Assembly: GCA_032054765.1 (NCBI GenBank)
Contig: DAMBSC010000021.1
Span: 18,849-82,848 of the forward strand
Source: DFXE01 sp032054765
Lineage (GTDB): Bacteria > Bacteroidota > Bacteroidia > Bacteroidales > Tannerellaceae
Direction: 5' to 3'
Length of the DNA stretch: 64,000 bases
Under the pieces are notes generated by a model that saw nothing but the letters and a program-made list of their open reading frames with translations, was not told the DNA's origin and made no database searches. Below, piece after piece: positions 1-10,120 of the stretch (position 1 is its first letter; the number at the start of each line of letters is the position of its first letter). The translations under genes were made by a program, and so were the position numbers.

Positions 1-2
1 GC

Positions 3-2897
3 GAAATCGTTGTAGTTGGTTACGGTGTACAGAAAAAAGTCAATCTTACAGGTTCTGTATCTTCTGTACAGGGAGAATCGTTGGAACGTCGTCCGGTAGC
101 AGATGCCGTACAAAGTCTACAGGGAATGGTTCCCGGATTACTGGTAAGTAATTCCAATGCAGGCCGCCCAGGTGGAACAGGAACGTTAACACTGCGTGGA
201 CAAGGCAACTTGGATGATAATGCCAATCCGTATATATTGGTTGACGGAGTAGAAATGAGCCTTTCAGACGTGAATCCCAGCGATATTGAAAACATTTCAG
301 TATTGAAAGACGCGGCGGCTTGTGCTATTTACGGAGCCCGTGCGGCGTATGGTGTAATTCTGGTAACTACCAAAAAAGGGGAAGAAGGTAAGATGCGTAT
401 AAACTACCAAGGAACTACAGGGTGGAGTACACCTACCGTACTACCGGATATGGTAGACTCTTACTCTTTTGCGCAATACTGGAATGCAGGTTGTATCAAT
501 GCCGGCTCTCCACGTTTGTACAGTGATGAAAAACTTGGCCTATTGCAACAGTATATAAATAACCCCGGCAGTGTTGATCCCTGGTTTGAACTACCGGCTA
601 ATTCCAGTATGAATCCGGCCTTTGAAAATTCGGAATCAGGGATAGGTAATGTAGATTATTTCGATTTACATTATAAGAATTGGGCTTTTAAGCAGAATCA
701 TAATATAAGTTTAAGTGGGGGAGGCAAAGCGGCACAGTATTATATTTCAGGTGGCTATTACTCTGAGGATGGTATTTTGCGTTATGCGGACATGGACTTT
801 AGCCGGTATAATTTCACCGCAAATATAACTTCTCAATTGACAGAATGGATGAAGCTGAAGGTAAACACCAAGTTTATTCATTCAGATCAGAACACCCCGT
901 TTGGTGACGGTGGTATCAGCGAAGGTTTTTATCACTCACTGGCACGTTTCCGTCCGACGGTTTCTCCTGTTGACCCGAATGGTCATTTTACGGAATTAAC
1001 AATGATACCTTATCTGCAAAGCGGTACGTACACAAACACACAACGGGATGATATGAATATCACTGCCGGACTGGATGTTCAACCCATTAAGAACTGGTTT
1101 ATATTCTTTGACTATACCTATAAACTGGGGAACAAAGAATATGAAGCGCTGAATGTCAGTCCGCTTATTTATGGAGCTGATGGAGTTAGTACTTCCAAAG
1201 GGGTACGTTCAGAGTTAGGTATGTCTCCTGACGGTAAATTTACCCGTAGTTACAGCCGGTCACGTTATCAGTCGGTCAATTTGTATACAAACTATCTCTT
1301 TAGTCTGGCAGAGAAGCATAATTTTACGTTGATGGCCGGTTTTCAGGAAGAAGATTATAACTACAGTTTAATGAAGAATTCAATTACCGGTTTGTATTCA
1401 ACCAGTAATCCGAATGTAGGTATGGGAACAGGTGATAAAACAGTTGTTGATACCCGTAACGGATGGGCTACCCGTGGTTTCTTCGGTCGTATTAATTATG
1501 ATTACGATGGACGATATTTGCTGGAAGTAAATGGACGTTATGATGGTTCTTCCCGTTTTGCATCAGGTCATCGCTGGGGGTTCTTTCCCTCTGTTTCGTT
1601 GGGTTGGAACATAACCCGTGAACAATTTATGAGTTCTGTAACGGATGTTCTGTCTAACCTTAAACTACGCGCTTCGTATGGGTTACTGGGAAATCAGGCA
1701 GGTGCTGCCTTATATACGTTTGCTTCAACGATGGAACTGAATAACGTATTGGGGAATTATATCTTCTCGGACGGACGACATGTGTTTACAAGGGCACCCG
1801 GCGTGGTAAACCCGGCTACTACATGGGAGAAGGTGGAAAGTAAGAACATCGGTATCGACTTCGGATTTTTTGCAAATGCGCTGACAGGTTCATTTGATGT
1901 GTTTCAACGCGATACTAAGGATATGTTAGGACCGGGTGTGGACTTTCCTGATTTCTTTGGTGCAGACGCGCCCAAAACCAATAATGCACGTATGCGGAAC
2001 CGCGGATGGGAATTGGCATTAAATTATCGTGGACAAATAAACAAAGACATTCAGTACAGCGTAGGAGGATCTATTTCCGATGCTACTTCTGAAGTGACTG
2101 AATATGCTAATCCAACGGGAACAAATCCTAAGGATAATTGGTATACCGGTAAGAAGGTAGGAGAAATCTGGGGATATCGTGCTGATGGATTAATTCAAAC
2201 ACAGGAAGAAGCGGATGCGTATAATGAAAAATACGATTTATCTTTTATTAGTGGTAAGCCCTGGACTCCGGGTGATGTAAAGTATCGTGATCTGAATAGT
2301 GACAATAAAATTAATAACGGAAGTAATAAATTAGGTGATATGGGCGATATGACAGTTATCGGTAATACTACGCCTCGTTATCAATATACGGTAAATGGTT
2401 CTATCAGTTGGAAAGGTATCAGCTTAAGCATGATGTTCCAGGGAGTGGCGAAACGTGACTGGAATCCGGGAACAGGTGCTTACTTTTGGGGAAGCGGCCC
2501 TTATGCGCAGGTAACTGTTTTCAAAGAACATCTTGATTTCTGGAGTGAATCGAATCCTAATGCTTATTATCCGAAACCTTATATTCATACTGCCGGAGGT
2601 GTTGTCCCTTTCCGTGACAAAACAATGACTACCAGTGACCGGTATATCCAGAACGGAGCTTACTGCCGCTTGAAGAACCTGACAGTCAGTTACGATATCC
2701 CAACCGTTTGGACAAATAAAGCAGGTCTGCAAAAAGTACAAGTATTCTTCTCCGGTGAGAACCTTCTGACTTTTACAAAGCTAAAAGGAATGTTTGATCC
2801 GGAATCCATATATACTAAAAATGATTATACAAGTGAAGGAGGGAAAAACTATCCGATGAACCGTGTTGTATCTGTAGGTTTAGTTGTTAATTTATAA
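3..2897 (+). CDS. SusC-like TonB-dependent receptor, 5' end outside window
   Basis: This is an outer-membrane TonB-dependent transporter of the SusC/RagA family, which imports oligosaccharides together with its SusD partner. The frame is open from the first bases and reads EIVVVGYG at once, the typical start of the SusC plug domain, so the signal peptide and carboxypeptidase-like domain lie to the left of the window. The plug follows (QGMVPGLLVSN, LRGQG, VLKDAAACAIYGARAAYGVILVTTK), then a long beta-barrel ending in a short aromatic/aliphatic C-terminus (VSVGLVVNL). The SusD gene starts 12 bp downstream, so the two form the standard pair. The transported glycan cannot be read from the sequence; the adjoining sulfatase suggests a sulfated substrate, which is an inference. 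Confidence 0.96.
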   Translation, partial: EIVVVGYGVQKKVNLTGSVSSVQGESLERRPVADAVQSLQGMVPGLLVSNSNAGRPGGTGTLTLRGQGNLDDNANPYILVDGVEMSLSDVNPSDIENISVLKDAAACAIYGARAAYGVILVTTKKGEEGKMRINYQGTTGWSTPTVLPDMVDSYSFAQYWNAGCINAGSPRLYSDEKLGLLQQYINNPGSVDPWFELPANSSMNPAFENSESGIGNVDYFDLHYKNWAFKQNHNISLSGGGKAAQYYISGGYYSEDGILRYADMDFSRYNFTANITSQLTEWMKLKVNTKFIHSDQNTPFGDGGISEGFYHSLARFRPTVSPVDPNGHFTELTMIPYLQSGTYTNTQRDDMNITAGLDVQPIKNWFIFFDYTYKLGNKEYEALNVSPLIYGADGVSTSKGVRSELGMSPDGKFTRSYSRSRYQSVNLYTNYLFSLAEKHNFTLMAGFQEEDYNYSLMKNSITGLYSTSNPNVGMGTGDKTVVDTRNGWATRGFFGRINYDYDGRYLLEVNGRYDGSSRFASGHRWGFFPSVSLGWNITREQFMSSVTDVLSNLKLRASYGLLGNQAGAALYTFASTMELNNVLGNYIFSDGRHVFTRAPGVVNPATTWEKVESKNIGIDFGFFANALTGSFDVFQRDTKDMLGPGVDFPDFFGADAPKTNNARMRNRGWELALNYRGQINKDIQYSVGGSISDATSEVTEYANPTGTNPKDNWYTGKKVGEIWGYRADGLIQTQEEADAYNEKYDLSFISGKPWTPGDVKYRDLNSDNKINNGSNKLGDMGDMTVIGNTTPRYQYTVNGSISWKGISLSMMFQGVAKRDWNPGTGAYFWGSGPYAQVTVFKEHLDFWSESNPNAYYPKPYIHTAGGVVPFRDKTMTTSDRYIQNGAYCRLKNLTVSYDIPTVWTNKAGLQKVQVFFSGENLLTFTKLKGMFDPESIYTKNDYTSEGGKNYPMNRVVSVGLVVNL

Positions 2898-2909
2898 TTT
2901 AGATATCTT

Positions 2910-4760
2910 ATGAAAAAAAGAAATATAATTTTAGGTTTAGCCTTGATTTTCGGTCTTTCCGGTTGTTTTGATCTGGATAAAATGCCGGAGGGTGTCCTTT
3001 CTACCGCACAGCCGTTCAGTAGTACAGGTGAAATGAGAAATTATCTGGATCAGTTTTACCAGACCGGTAATCCGAAATATGGAAATGTAAATTACGGAGA
3101 TGGGCTACGAGCACAAGGGTTTAGCGCCGGTGGGGGTAGTGATATTGCTGGTTACGATACGCATAGCGACAATATGGCTTCAAGTTCTGTAAGTACCCGT
3201 CTGGCAGGAGAGACGACTTTGAGCGGTGCATCAAAATTGACAAACTATACGGCTATCCGTAATCTTAACTTTATGCTTTGTAATCTGGATAATTGTGTAG
3301 AAGCAGGAACACCGGATTTTGAGCAATATGTTGGTGAAGCCTATTACTTTCGTGCATGGTATTATTATAAGATGTTTGTGGATTATGGTCCGTTAACCTG
3401 GATTAGTGTTCCACTTAATCCTAATGAAGAAGAAATGAAACTTCCCCGTGATAGCCGTACGGTTATTGCTGATAGTATACTAGCGGACCTGGATAAGGCT
3501 ATTCTTTATCTGAGTGAACAGTCTAATAGTGCGTCTATGCGTGTGCATAAAGACGTTGCGCGTGCTTTAAAGAGCGAAGTTGCTCTTTTTGAAGGTACAT
3601 GGGAGAAATACCATAAGGCAAAAGGTGATCAGTTTTACGATCCTTCTGTTACTGAAGAGAAGATACGCAGTTATTTTACACAGTCTGCTGAAGCAGCAAA
3701 GGAAGTTATGGATCGGGGTGTTTGGAGAATTTACTCTACGGGAAATGTACAGGAAGATTACAGGCAAATGTTTCAGACAACTGATTTATCCGGCAATCCG
3801 GAAGTTCTTTGGTTTAAAATGTACGATGGCGACCAGATTGGTAATAATGTAAATCGTTACCTGAATCAGGGCGGAGGTGGAGTAGGGGTTACGGCATCAT
3901 TGGTAGACGACTACCTGACCATTGAGGGCAAACCTTTTACCGGTACGGAACGGGTAGAAGCAAAAAAAACATTCGGTAATGAATTACTATCTACCTTACG
4001 TGATCCCCGTTTGGCGCAAACGGTATGTATTCCGGGTCAGCAATTACGTCCGGATGACACGCCTCCTTATTATATGGTTCCTCCTTTAGTCGGTACTTCT
4101 TCCTATAATCAGAATATGACAGGTTATTCGTTGCTGAAACATGTACAGATTGATTATACCGGTAGCCTTGATGCTGAATTTAAGGGAGCAACACCGGCAA
4201 TTCAATTCCGTTATGCAGATATTTTATTAAATTATGCAGAAGCTTTAGCAGAATTGGACGGGACAGCAAATTCTCAGAAAATAATTATAGCTTTACAACC
4301 ATTACGCGATCGTATAGGTATGCCCGCCATTGATTTTGATAGAGAATATAATCAGGAAAACGATTATCCGTTCCGTCATTTAGATAAATACATTCAGGCT
4401 GTTCGCCGTGAACGCCGGATTGAAAAAGCATGCGAAGGCCGTCGCCTGGAAGATATCCTGCGTTGGGCTGCTGCTGACGAATTAATTGTTGGAAAATGGC
4501 CGAAAGGCGCATTGTTTATCGGAAGTAATCTGGAGAATCATCCGCAATACGATGGTAAGTTAATATATGATCAATCCTCCGGAAATACGCTCTTCTTAAC
4601 CGGAAAGCCGGGTGACGGATTACGATATGTAATACCTACTAATCCGGCTGGTTATGAACAGGGATGGCAATTTAATGTAAATCGGGATTATCTGTTACCT
4701 ATTCAACCCCGTATGTTGTCCTTAACCGGAGATGAATGGAAACAAAACCCGGGTTGGTAA
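2910..4760 (+). CDS. SusD/RagB-family surface glycan-binding lipoprotein
   Basis: This 616-residue protein is the SusD-like lid of the SusC transporter encoded immediately upstream. It begins with a lipoprotein signal (hydrophobic stretch ending LSGC, Cys19). Family features are the N-terminal tetratricopeptide-like helices with EAYYFRAWYYYKMFVDYG around residues 143-160, and the C-terminal RYADILLNYAEALAEL and RRERRIEKACEGRRLEDILRW segments that typify SusD/RagB proteins. It should sit on the cell surface, bind the glycan and close over the SusC pore. The start codon is the first ATG after the SusC stop. No disruption is seen. Confidence 0.96.
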   Translation: MKKRNIILGLALIFGLSGCFDLDKMPEGVLSTAQPFSSTGEMRNYLDQFYQTGNPKYGNVNYGDGLRAQGFSAGGGSDIAGYDTHSDNMASSSVSTRLAGETTLSGASKLTNYTAIRNLNFMLCNLDNCVEAGTPDFEQYVGEAYYFRAWYYYKMFVDYGPLTWISVPLNPNEEEMKLPRDSRTVIADSILADLDKAILYLSEQSNSASMRVHKDVARALKSEVALFEGTWEKYHKAKGDQFYDPSVTEEKIRSYFTQSAEAAKEVMDRGVWRIYSTGNVQEDYRQMFQTTDLSGNPEVLWFKMYDGDQIGNNVNRYLNQGGGGVGVTASLVDDYLTIEGKPFTGTERVEAKKTFGNELLSTLRDPRLAQTVCIPGQQLRPDDTPPYYMVPPLVGTSSYNQNMTGYSLLKHVQIDYTGSLDAEFKGATPAIQFRYADILLNYAEALAELDGTANSQKIIIALQPLRDRIGMPAIDFDREYNQENDYPFRHLDKYIQAVRRERRIEKACEGRRLEDILRWAAADELIVGKWPKGALFIGSNLENHPQYDGKLIYDQSSGNTLFLTGKPGDGLRYVIPTNPAGYEQGWQFNVNRDYLLPIQPRMLSLTGDEWKQNPGW

Positions 4761-4771
4761 AAATGTAATTT

Positions 4772-6358
4772 ATGGCAGATATTAAATCAACAGTATTATT
4801 TTCTTTAACAGGAGCAGCGGTGTTAATATCGCTATCCTCCTGTAAAGGAAAAAAAGAAGAAGAGGAAGCAGGCAATAAGCGTATGAATATTCTCTACATT
4901 ATGTGTGATGATCATTCCTTCCAGACAATAAGCGCTTATGATAACCGGTTTATCGAAACTCCGAATATTGATCGGATAAGCAAAGAAGGAGTTCGTTTCA
5001 CGAATAGTTTTGTTGCCAACTCATTAAGTGGTCCCAGCCGGGCTTGTCTACTTACGGGTAAGCATAGTCATAAAAATGGTTTTACCGACAATTCGAAGAC
5101 ATTTGATGGTGAACAGCAAACATTCCCCAAGTTATTAAGACAAGCCGGTTACCAAACGGCAATAGTTGGTAAATGGCATTTGATTTCTGAACCTACAGGA
5201 TTTGATTACTGGAATATTCTGATCGGACAGGGAGAGTATTATAATCCTTATTTCATAGATAACGGTGAGAAAAGGAAGATTGAAGGATATGCCACCAATA
5301 TTACTACTGATCTGGCAATCGAGTGGTTGGATCAGAAAAGGGATAAGGATAAACCATTCTGCCTCTTATTACATCATAAAGCTCCACACAGAACATGGAT
5401 GCCGGACACCTGTGATCTTGATCTGTATGATGATATTGTATTTCCTGTTCCTGAAACGTTCTATGATAAATACGAAGGAAGAGTAGCTGCTTCCCAGCAG
5501 GAAATGAGTATTATTAAAGATATGGATCTGGTGTATGATTTGAAACTGGCTGATAAAGAAAACGAAATCCACTCCAAACCGGACCTTGAAAAAGCCGGCC
5601 GTTCTATGTATAACCGGATGACACCTGAGCAAAAAGCTGCATGGGATAAACATTATGACCCGATCATTAAAGAATTCAAAGAAAAAAAACTGACCGGCAA
5701 AGAACTGGCTGAATGGAAATATCAACAATATATGCATGATTATATTCGTGTAATTCATTCAGTCGACCGGAATGTAGGGTATGTTTTGGATTATCTGGAA
5801 AAGAATCATTTACTGGATAATACGATTATAGTATATACATCTGATCAAGGATTTTATATGGGCGAACATGGATGGTTTGACAAACGTTTTATGTATGAAG
5901 AATCTTTCCGTACTCCCATGCTCGTACGTTTTCCGGATGGTTTAAAAGGAGATATTCCTGAAATGGTTCAGAACATAGACCATGCAGCTACCTTCTTGGA
6001 TTTGGCAGGTGCTGAGATACCTGCAGATATTCAAGGAACTTCTTATTTACCGTTACTAAAGGGAGAAAAGCCTAAAGATTGGCGTACTTCTTTGTACTAT
6101 CATTATTATGAATATCCGGCAGAACATGCAGTAAAACGTCATTACGGGGTACGTACGGATCGTTATAAATTAATTCATTTCTACAATGACATTGACGAAT
6201 GGGAACTTTATGATCTGGAAAAAGATCCAATTGAAATGCATAATGTATATCATGAACCTGGTAATGAACAGATCATCGAACAATTGATGACTGAACTTCA
6301 TAGATTACAGAAACAATATGATGATCCGATAGAATCCGAATTAAAAAGGGGAAATTAA
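4772..6358 (+). CDS. Serine-type sulfatase (S1 family), predicted lipoprotein
   Basis: This is a 528-residue type I sulfatase that should hydrolyse sulfate esters on a polysaccharide or glycosaminoglycan-like substrate. A lipoprotein signal ends LSSC (Cys24). Metal-binding Asp residues appear in IMCDDHSF near residue 46, and the maturation motif is S86-x-P-S-R followed by ACLLTG. The Ser rather than Cys means it needs an anaerobic radical-SAM maturase (anSME) to make formylglycine, and none is encoded here. A C-terminal region with TSDQGFYMGEHGWFDKR is also typical of the family. It follows SusD by 11 bp and is probably the last gene of that operon, since a strong hairpin follows. The exact S1 subfamily and substrate cannot be assigned by eye. 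Confidence 0.94.
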   Translation: MADIKSTVLFSLTGAAVLISLSSCKGKKEEEEAGNKRMNILYIMCDDHSFQTISAYDNRFIETPNIDRISKEGVRFTNSFVANSLSGPSRACLLTGKHSHKNGFTDNSKTFDGEQQTFPKLLRQAGYQTAIVGKWHLISEPTGFDYWNILIGQGEYYNPYFIDNGEKRKIEGYATNITTDLAIEWLDQKRDKDKPFCLLLHHKAPHRTWMPDTCDLDLYDDIVFPVPETFYDKYEGRVAASQQEMSIIKDMDLVYDLKLADKENEIHSKPDLEKAGRSMYNRMTPEQKAAWDKHYDPIIKEFKEKKLTGKELAEWKYQQYMHDYIRVIHSVDRNVGYVLDYLEKNHLLDNTIIVYTSDQGFYMGEHGWFDKRFMYEESFRTPMLVRFPDGLKGDIPEMVQNIDHAATFLDLAGAEIPADIQGTSYLPLLKGEKPKDWRTSLYYHYYEYPAEHAVKRHYGVRTDRYKLIHFYNDIDEWELYDLEKDPIEMHNVYHEPGNEQIIEQLMTELHRLQKQYDDPIESELKRGN

Positions 6359-6370
6359 AAACAGATCTGT

Positions 6371-6416
6371 AGAAACGAAGTCATTTGATTTAACAATAAA
6401 ATGAAACTTCGTTTCT
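6371..6416. terminator. Hairpin between convergent sulfatase and rhamnosidase genes
   Basis: A perfect 10-bp stem pairs AGAAACGAAG (6371-6380) with CTTCGTTTCT (6407-6416). A second inner pairing, TCATTT (6381-6386) with AAATGA (6399-6404), lengthens it. It lies between two converging genes and could end transcription from both sides. No long U-tract follows on either strand. Confidence 0.65.
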
Positions 6417-6443
6417 CCAGGCTTATAAGTTTTAATAATCTGA

Positions 6444-9400
6444 TTAGTTAACAGGGCTTTTTATCTTGTACTCTCCGGATTGTACTTTAAACTTGTATTT
6501 TCCGTTCTCTGTTCCTATGTACTGTATTCCATCAACCTTAGAAATAGATTTGCCTGATTCATAGATACTTTCAAGAGAAGGGGCTGACATGTACAAAGTG
6601 GCTGTTGTATTGGCGGGAATACTCAGTTGGTAATGAACAGCATTATCTTTTATTTCCCAACCGCTTTTAATTTGTCCATACATCGAATCGTAATAACCTT
6701 TAGCAAAAGTCATTTTACCCGTAGGATCAGGTTCAGGTTGAAGAATAAAATGTTTGAAACCGGGCTCGTTTTCATCCCTTTCTATACCTAAAGAATAATT
6801 ATACATCCATGACCCGACGGCTCCGAATGAATAATGGTTGAATGAATTCATTCCATTATTACCTCCAAAACCATTGGTATGTGTATATGAATTTAGCCTT
6901 TCCCAGATAGTTGTAGCTCCTTGTTCTACAGGATAAAGCCATGAAGGGTAGGAGGTTTGTTGCAATAAACGGTAGGCAACATCAGTTGCTCCATTGTCTG
7001 ATAATGCTTTACTGATCCAGGCTGTTCCTATAAAGCCGGTCATAAGAGAGTAGGGGGGACATACTGTTCCTTTGAATATATTTGCAAAATCAGTTGTGTT
7101 TTCACGGGTAACTGTATTTATGAAGTTTTTGGCAGCCTCCTCTTTGTTTTTATCATTATAAATATTGAATACCAGGGGAAGTGCATAAGAGGTTTGAGTA
7201 TCAATCAAATCTCCGGCAACCGCTTTGGAATCAGCATACTGTTTAAATCCTGAACGAATCGTTTTCTTTGTTGACGGATCTACATAGGTTGTATTGAAAA
7301 ATGCTTTTCGTTCCCGGTAAAGTTTTTCGAACCGTTTAGCATCTTCTGTTTTATCCAGTATGGTAGCTATTTTGGAAAGTATTTCCAAGTCATAGATAAA
7401 ATAAGCTTCCCAAAGCAATGTGTTATCATTTTTTTGTAATTCCGGACCGAGCCAGTCTCCTAAATTACCTTCCGTTAATATCTTAGTTTGTGGATCTATA
7501 TACGTTTCCAGATAATTGATATATTGCTTCATGGCATCGTAATGCTCTGCCAGCATTTCTTTATCTCCATATTGCAGATAGCTTTCCCACGGAACGGTAA
7601 TCCCGGCACTACCCCATAAAACTCCGCCAAAACCTCCGCCTAAAGGCGCTACATCAGCAAATCTACCATCTTCTCGTTGTACATCGCGTATAGCAAGCAT
7701 ATGTCTTCTCAGGAATTGTGGTAAATGTGCCATATAAGTAGCCGTACGGGAATAAACGGAAATATCACCACTCCATCCTAAACGTTCATTCCGTTGCGGG
7801 CAGTCAGTTGGTATGGAAAGGAAATTTCCTAATGTAGACCATGTTATGTTTTCCCAGAGTTTATTAACCGTTTTATTAGAAGTTTCATAATAAGATGATA
7901 ATTCTTTTATAGAGCTTGTTACTTCTCCTTTTACGGCTTTTACAGGAAGTGGCTTGTCAATCCCTGTTATTTCAATAAAACGATAGCCGTGGAAAGTAAA
8001 TCGAGGATTGATTATTTCGTTACCGCCTTTGGTGAAATAGATGTCCTGAGCCAAAGCACCACGAATATTTTCCAGCATAATCATCCCTATATTCCCTTTA
8101 TATTCTGGTAAATCAGGATATTTTACTTCCGCATAACGAATGGTTATCTTCTTACCTGCCGTTTCTCCTGAAAGTTCTATTTTCGGTACACCCACCATAT
8201 TTTGTCCCATATCATATACATAGACTCCCGGGCGGACTTCATCCATTGAGATGGCTGTTAACTCTTTCATTTTTGTTGCATTTTCTCCGAATTGTCCAAT
8301 GAGTTTCATTTTTGAATAATCGTGAACCTGAGGTAATCCGGGAAGATTTTCGGTAGCAATATACCCTTTTAATGGAATTTCTTTAGCGGGTTGCCAGTTA
8401 TTGTCGTTGAAAGCGGTAGTGTTCCATCCTTTAACAGCACTTTCTTTCTTGGCGTCATAGACTTCTCCCTGAAAGAAACTTCCGAAACGAATAGGTCCGT
8501 CATTGAAGTATTTCCAGTTTTCAGGAGTGGTAACCACAACATCTTTTGTTCCGTCTTCATACGTGACAACTAATTGGGCAAGTAGGGATTGTCTGTCACC
8601 AAAATAGTTGTATAAATAACCGGAGTAATGAACTCCGCCACTCCACCAGCCTTCTCCCAGAAGAGCACCTATTGCATTTTCCCCTTTTTGGATATTATCG
8701 GTTACATCATATGTCTGGTATAAATGAGTCAATGTATATTGTGTGATCCCCGGATTGAAACAATCATCACCAATGCGTTTACCATTCATATATACCTCAT
8801 ATATTCCTCGTGCAGTAACATATAAACGTGCTTTAACTATTTCACTTTCTTTTGTTTTAAAGGTACTACGAAGCATTGGCATAGCATTCCGTTGAGGTGT
8901 AGTTAATTGAAATATTCCGTTTTTACCACCCTCTATTTTGCCAGGTTTATCTGAATACAAAAGGTTAGAGGGGTTACGGTAATGACGCACTTCTACATTA
9001 GAAATCGTAACAGATTGTTTCTGCGGTATAGAAAAACCAATATCCGCTACCATAGGAAACGCAATATAATCGCTACTGTTTCCTACAGGATTGAGATGAA
9101 CATCCGCAACCTGATTTTCTTTCTCTGTACCATCTATATATACTTGGGTAGAACCAAATAGTGAATGAATATATACGGTATGAGTATCGTATTTGTTTTT
9201 ATCATTTATAAGAGAACCGGGTATATCAAAGCTTTTAAAAGGAATATCTTTTTTATCGTCAGGATGATAACCTACACGATAGACATGAAGCAGTGCTCCA
9301 CCATTTCTCCCAAGATTTGTTATATCGATCTCTACAAGGATATAGGATTGGTCCTTATCACTGGCAATATTATTGATATTTTTGTTTTTATCCATTAGGC

Positions 9401-9986
9401 GGCTATCGTTTGCTCCATAGATAAAACCGGCTTTGTTAGCCTTTGATTTTTTATCAAATTGGATTGAATAGTCTATTTTGAAGACAGGTAAATAGGATGG
9501 ATAAAACACCATATCCTCATCATCTCCTCCAATCCATTTAGCTCCATTCCAGGCTGATAAATTAGGATCAGGATTCATCAATCCTGTTTCAAACCAAGAA
9601 TTATTGGAATACATTTTATTATCCTGATCCCATACGTTAATGGACCAATTATACCGGGTAGTCGGTTTTATATGTTTACCGTCATATTTAATATTCAGGG
9701 AAATGTCAGATGAAACTTTATCTGTTTTCCATACAATATTTTCGGATTCATCAAAGACTGTTATTTGATAGGCAGTTTGTTTATATCCTCTTTTATCAGA
9801 GGGACTTTCCATCTGCCAGCTAAAACGAGGTTTTTCAACATCAATACCTAACGGCTTTTCAGCATATTCAACCATTAATTTTGTGATTTTCACATCCTGT
9901 TCTTCAGTTAGTTTCACTCGAGGTTCGGCATGGATGTGTTCTAAGTAGAAAATAAATAAAATGAGAATTAAAATAACTTTTTTCAT
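6444..9986 (-). CDS. GH78 alpha-L-rhamnosidase, large multidomain
   Basis: This is a 1180-residue secreted enzyme of glycoside hydrolase family 78, which releases alpha-L-rhamnose from plant or microbial glycans. It starts with a Sec signal peptide (residues 1-20, ending IHA). It has an N-terminal Fn3-like module (VEYAEKPLGIDVEKPRFSW), an inserted beta-sandwich module around residues 140-340, rhamnosidase N-domains (RLYVTARGIYEVYMNG; GEGWWSGGVHY), and the alpha/alpha barrel with the diagnostic DCPQRNERLGWSGD near residue 727. A C-terminal jelly-roll follows. The start is the ATG 34 bp from a TACATTTG -7 element. It converges on the sulfatase gene, so rhamnose and sulfate may be in the same target polymer; that link is inference. 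Confidence 0.95.
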   Translation of the reverse strand: MKKVILILILFIFYLEHIHAEPRVKLTEEQDVKITKLMVEYAEKPLGIDVEKPRFSWQMESPSDKRGYKQTAYQITVFDESENIVWKTDKVSSDISLNIKYDGKHIKPTTRYNWSINVWDQDNKMYSNNSWFETGLMNPDPNLSAWNGAKWIGGDDEDMVFYPSYLPVFKIDYSIQFDKKSKANKAGFIYGANDSRLMDKNKNINNIASDKDQSYILVEIDITNLGRNGGALLHVYRVGYHPDDKKDIPFKSFDIPGSLINDKNKYDTHTVYIHSLFGSTQVYIDGTEKENQVADVHLNPVGNSSDYIAFPMVADIGFSIPQKQSVTISNVEVRHYRNPSNLLYSDKPGKIEGGKNGIFQLTTPQRNAMPMLRSTFKTKESEIVKARLYVTARGIYEVYMNGKRIGDDCFNPGITQYTLTHLYQTYDVTDNIQKGENAIGALLGEGWWSGGVHYSGYLYNYFGDRQSLLAQLVVTYEDGTKDVVVTTPENWKYFNDGPIRFGSFFQGEVYDAKKESAVKGWNTTAFNDNNWQPAKEIPLKGYIATENLPGLPQVHDYSKMKLIGQFGENATKMKELTAISMDEVRPGVYVYDMGQNMVGVPKIELSGETAGKKITIRYAEVKYPDLPEYKGNIGMIMLENIRGALAQDIYFTKGGNEIINPRFTFHGYRFIEITGIDKPLPVKAVKGEVTSSIKELSSYYETSNKTVNKLWENITWSTLGNFLSIPTDCPQRNERLGWSGDISVYSRTATYMAHLPQFLRRHMLAIRDVQREDGRFADVAPLGGGFGGVLWGSAGITVPWESYLQYGDKEMLAEHYDAMKQYINYLETYIDPQTKILTEGNLGDWLGPELQKNDNTLLWEAYFIYDLEILSKIATILDKTEDAKRFEKLYRERKAFFNTTYVDPSTKKTIRSGFKQYADSKAVAGDLIDTQTSYALPLVFNIYNDKNKEEAAKNFINTVTRENTTDFANIFKGTVCPPYSLMTGFIGTAWISKALSDNGATDVAYRLLQQTSYPSWLYPVEQGATTIWERLNSYTHTNGFGGNNGMNSFNHYSFGAVGSWMYNYSLGIERDENEPGFKHFILQPEPDPTGKMTFAKGYYDSMYGQIKSGWEIKDNAVHYQLSIPANTTATLYMSAPSLESIYESGKSISKVDGIQYIGTENGKYKFKVQSGEYKIKSPVN

Positions 9987-10019
9987 ACAACTGTAGCATT
10001 ACATTTAATAATAATCAAG

Positions 10020-10027
10020 CAAATGTA
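10020..10027 (-). promoter_or_regulatory. Predicted -7 element of the GH78 gene
   Basis: The minus strand reads TACATTTG, a match to the Bacteroidetes sigma-ABfr -7 consensus TAnnTTTG. It lies 34 bp before the rhamnosidase start codon. No clear -33 TTTG is seen at the usual spacing. Confidence 0.45.
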
Positions 10028-10090
10028 AAACTATAAATGAACTCTCCATCTTTTATTTTTGACAATAAACGTTTTTCTTTTGATTAAGTT

Positions 10091-10110
10091 AACCGCATTT
10101 TGATGCGGTT
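10091..10110 (-). terminator. Hairpin after the leucine-rich protein gene
   Basis: AACCGCAT and ATGCGGTT pair perfectly around a TTTG tetraloop, 11 bp past the stop codon of the minus-strand gene. The following minus-strand sequence is not U-rich, so it may protect the 3' end rather than act as a classical terminator. Confidence 0.45.
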
Positions 10111-10120
10111 GCCCTGATCT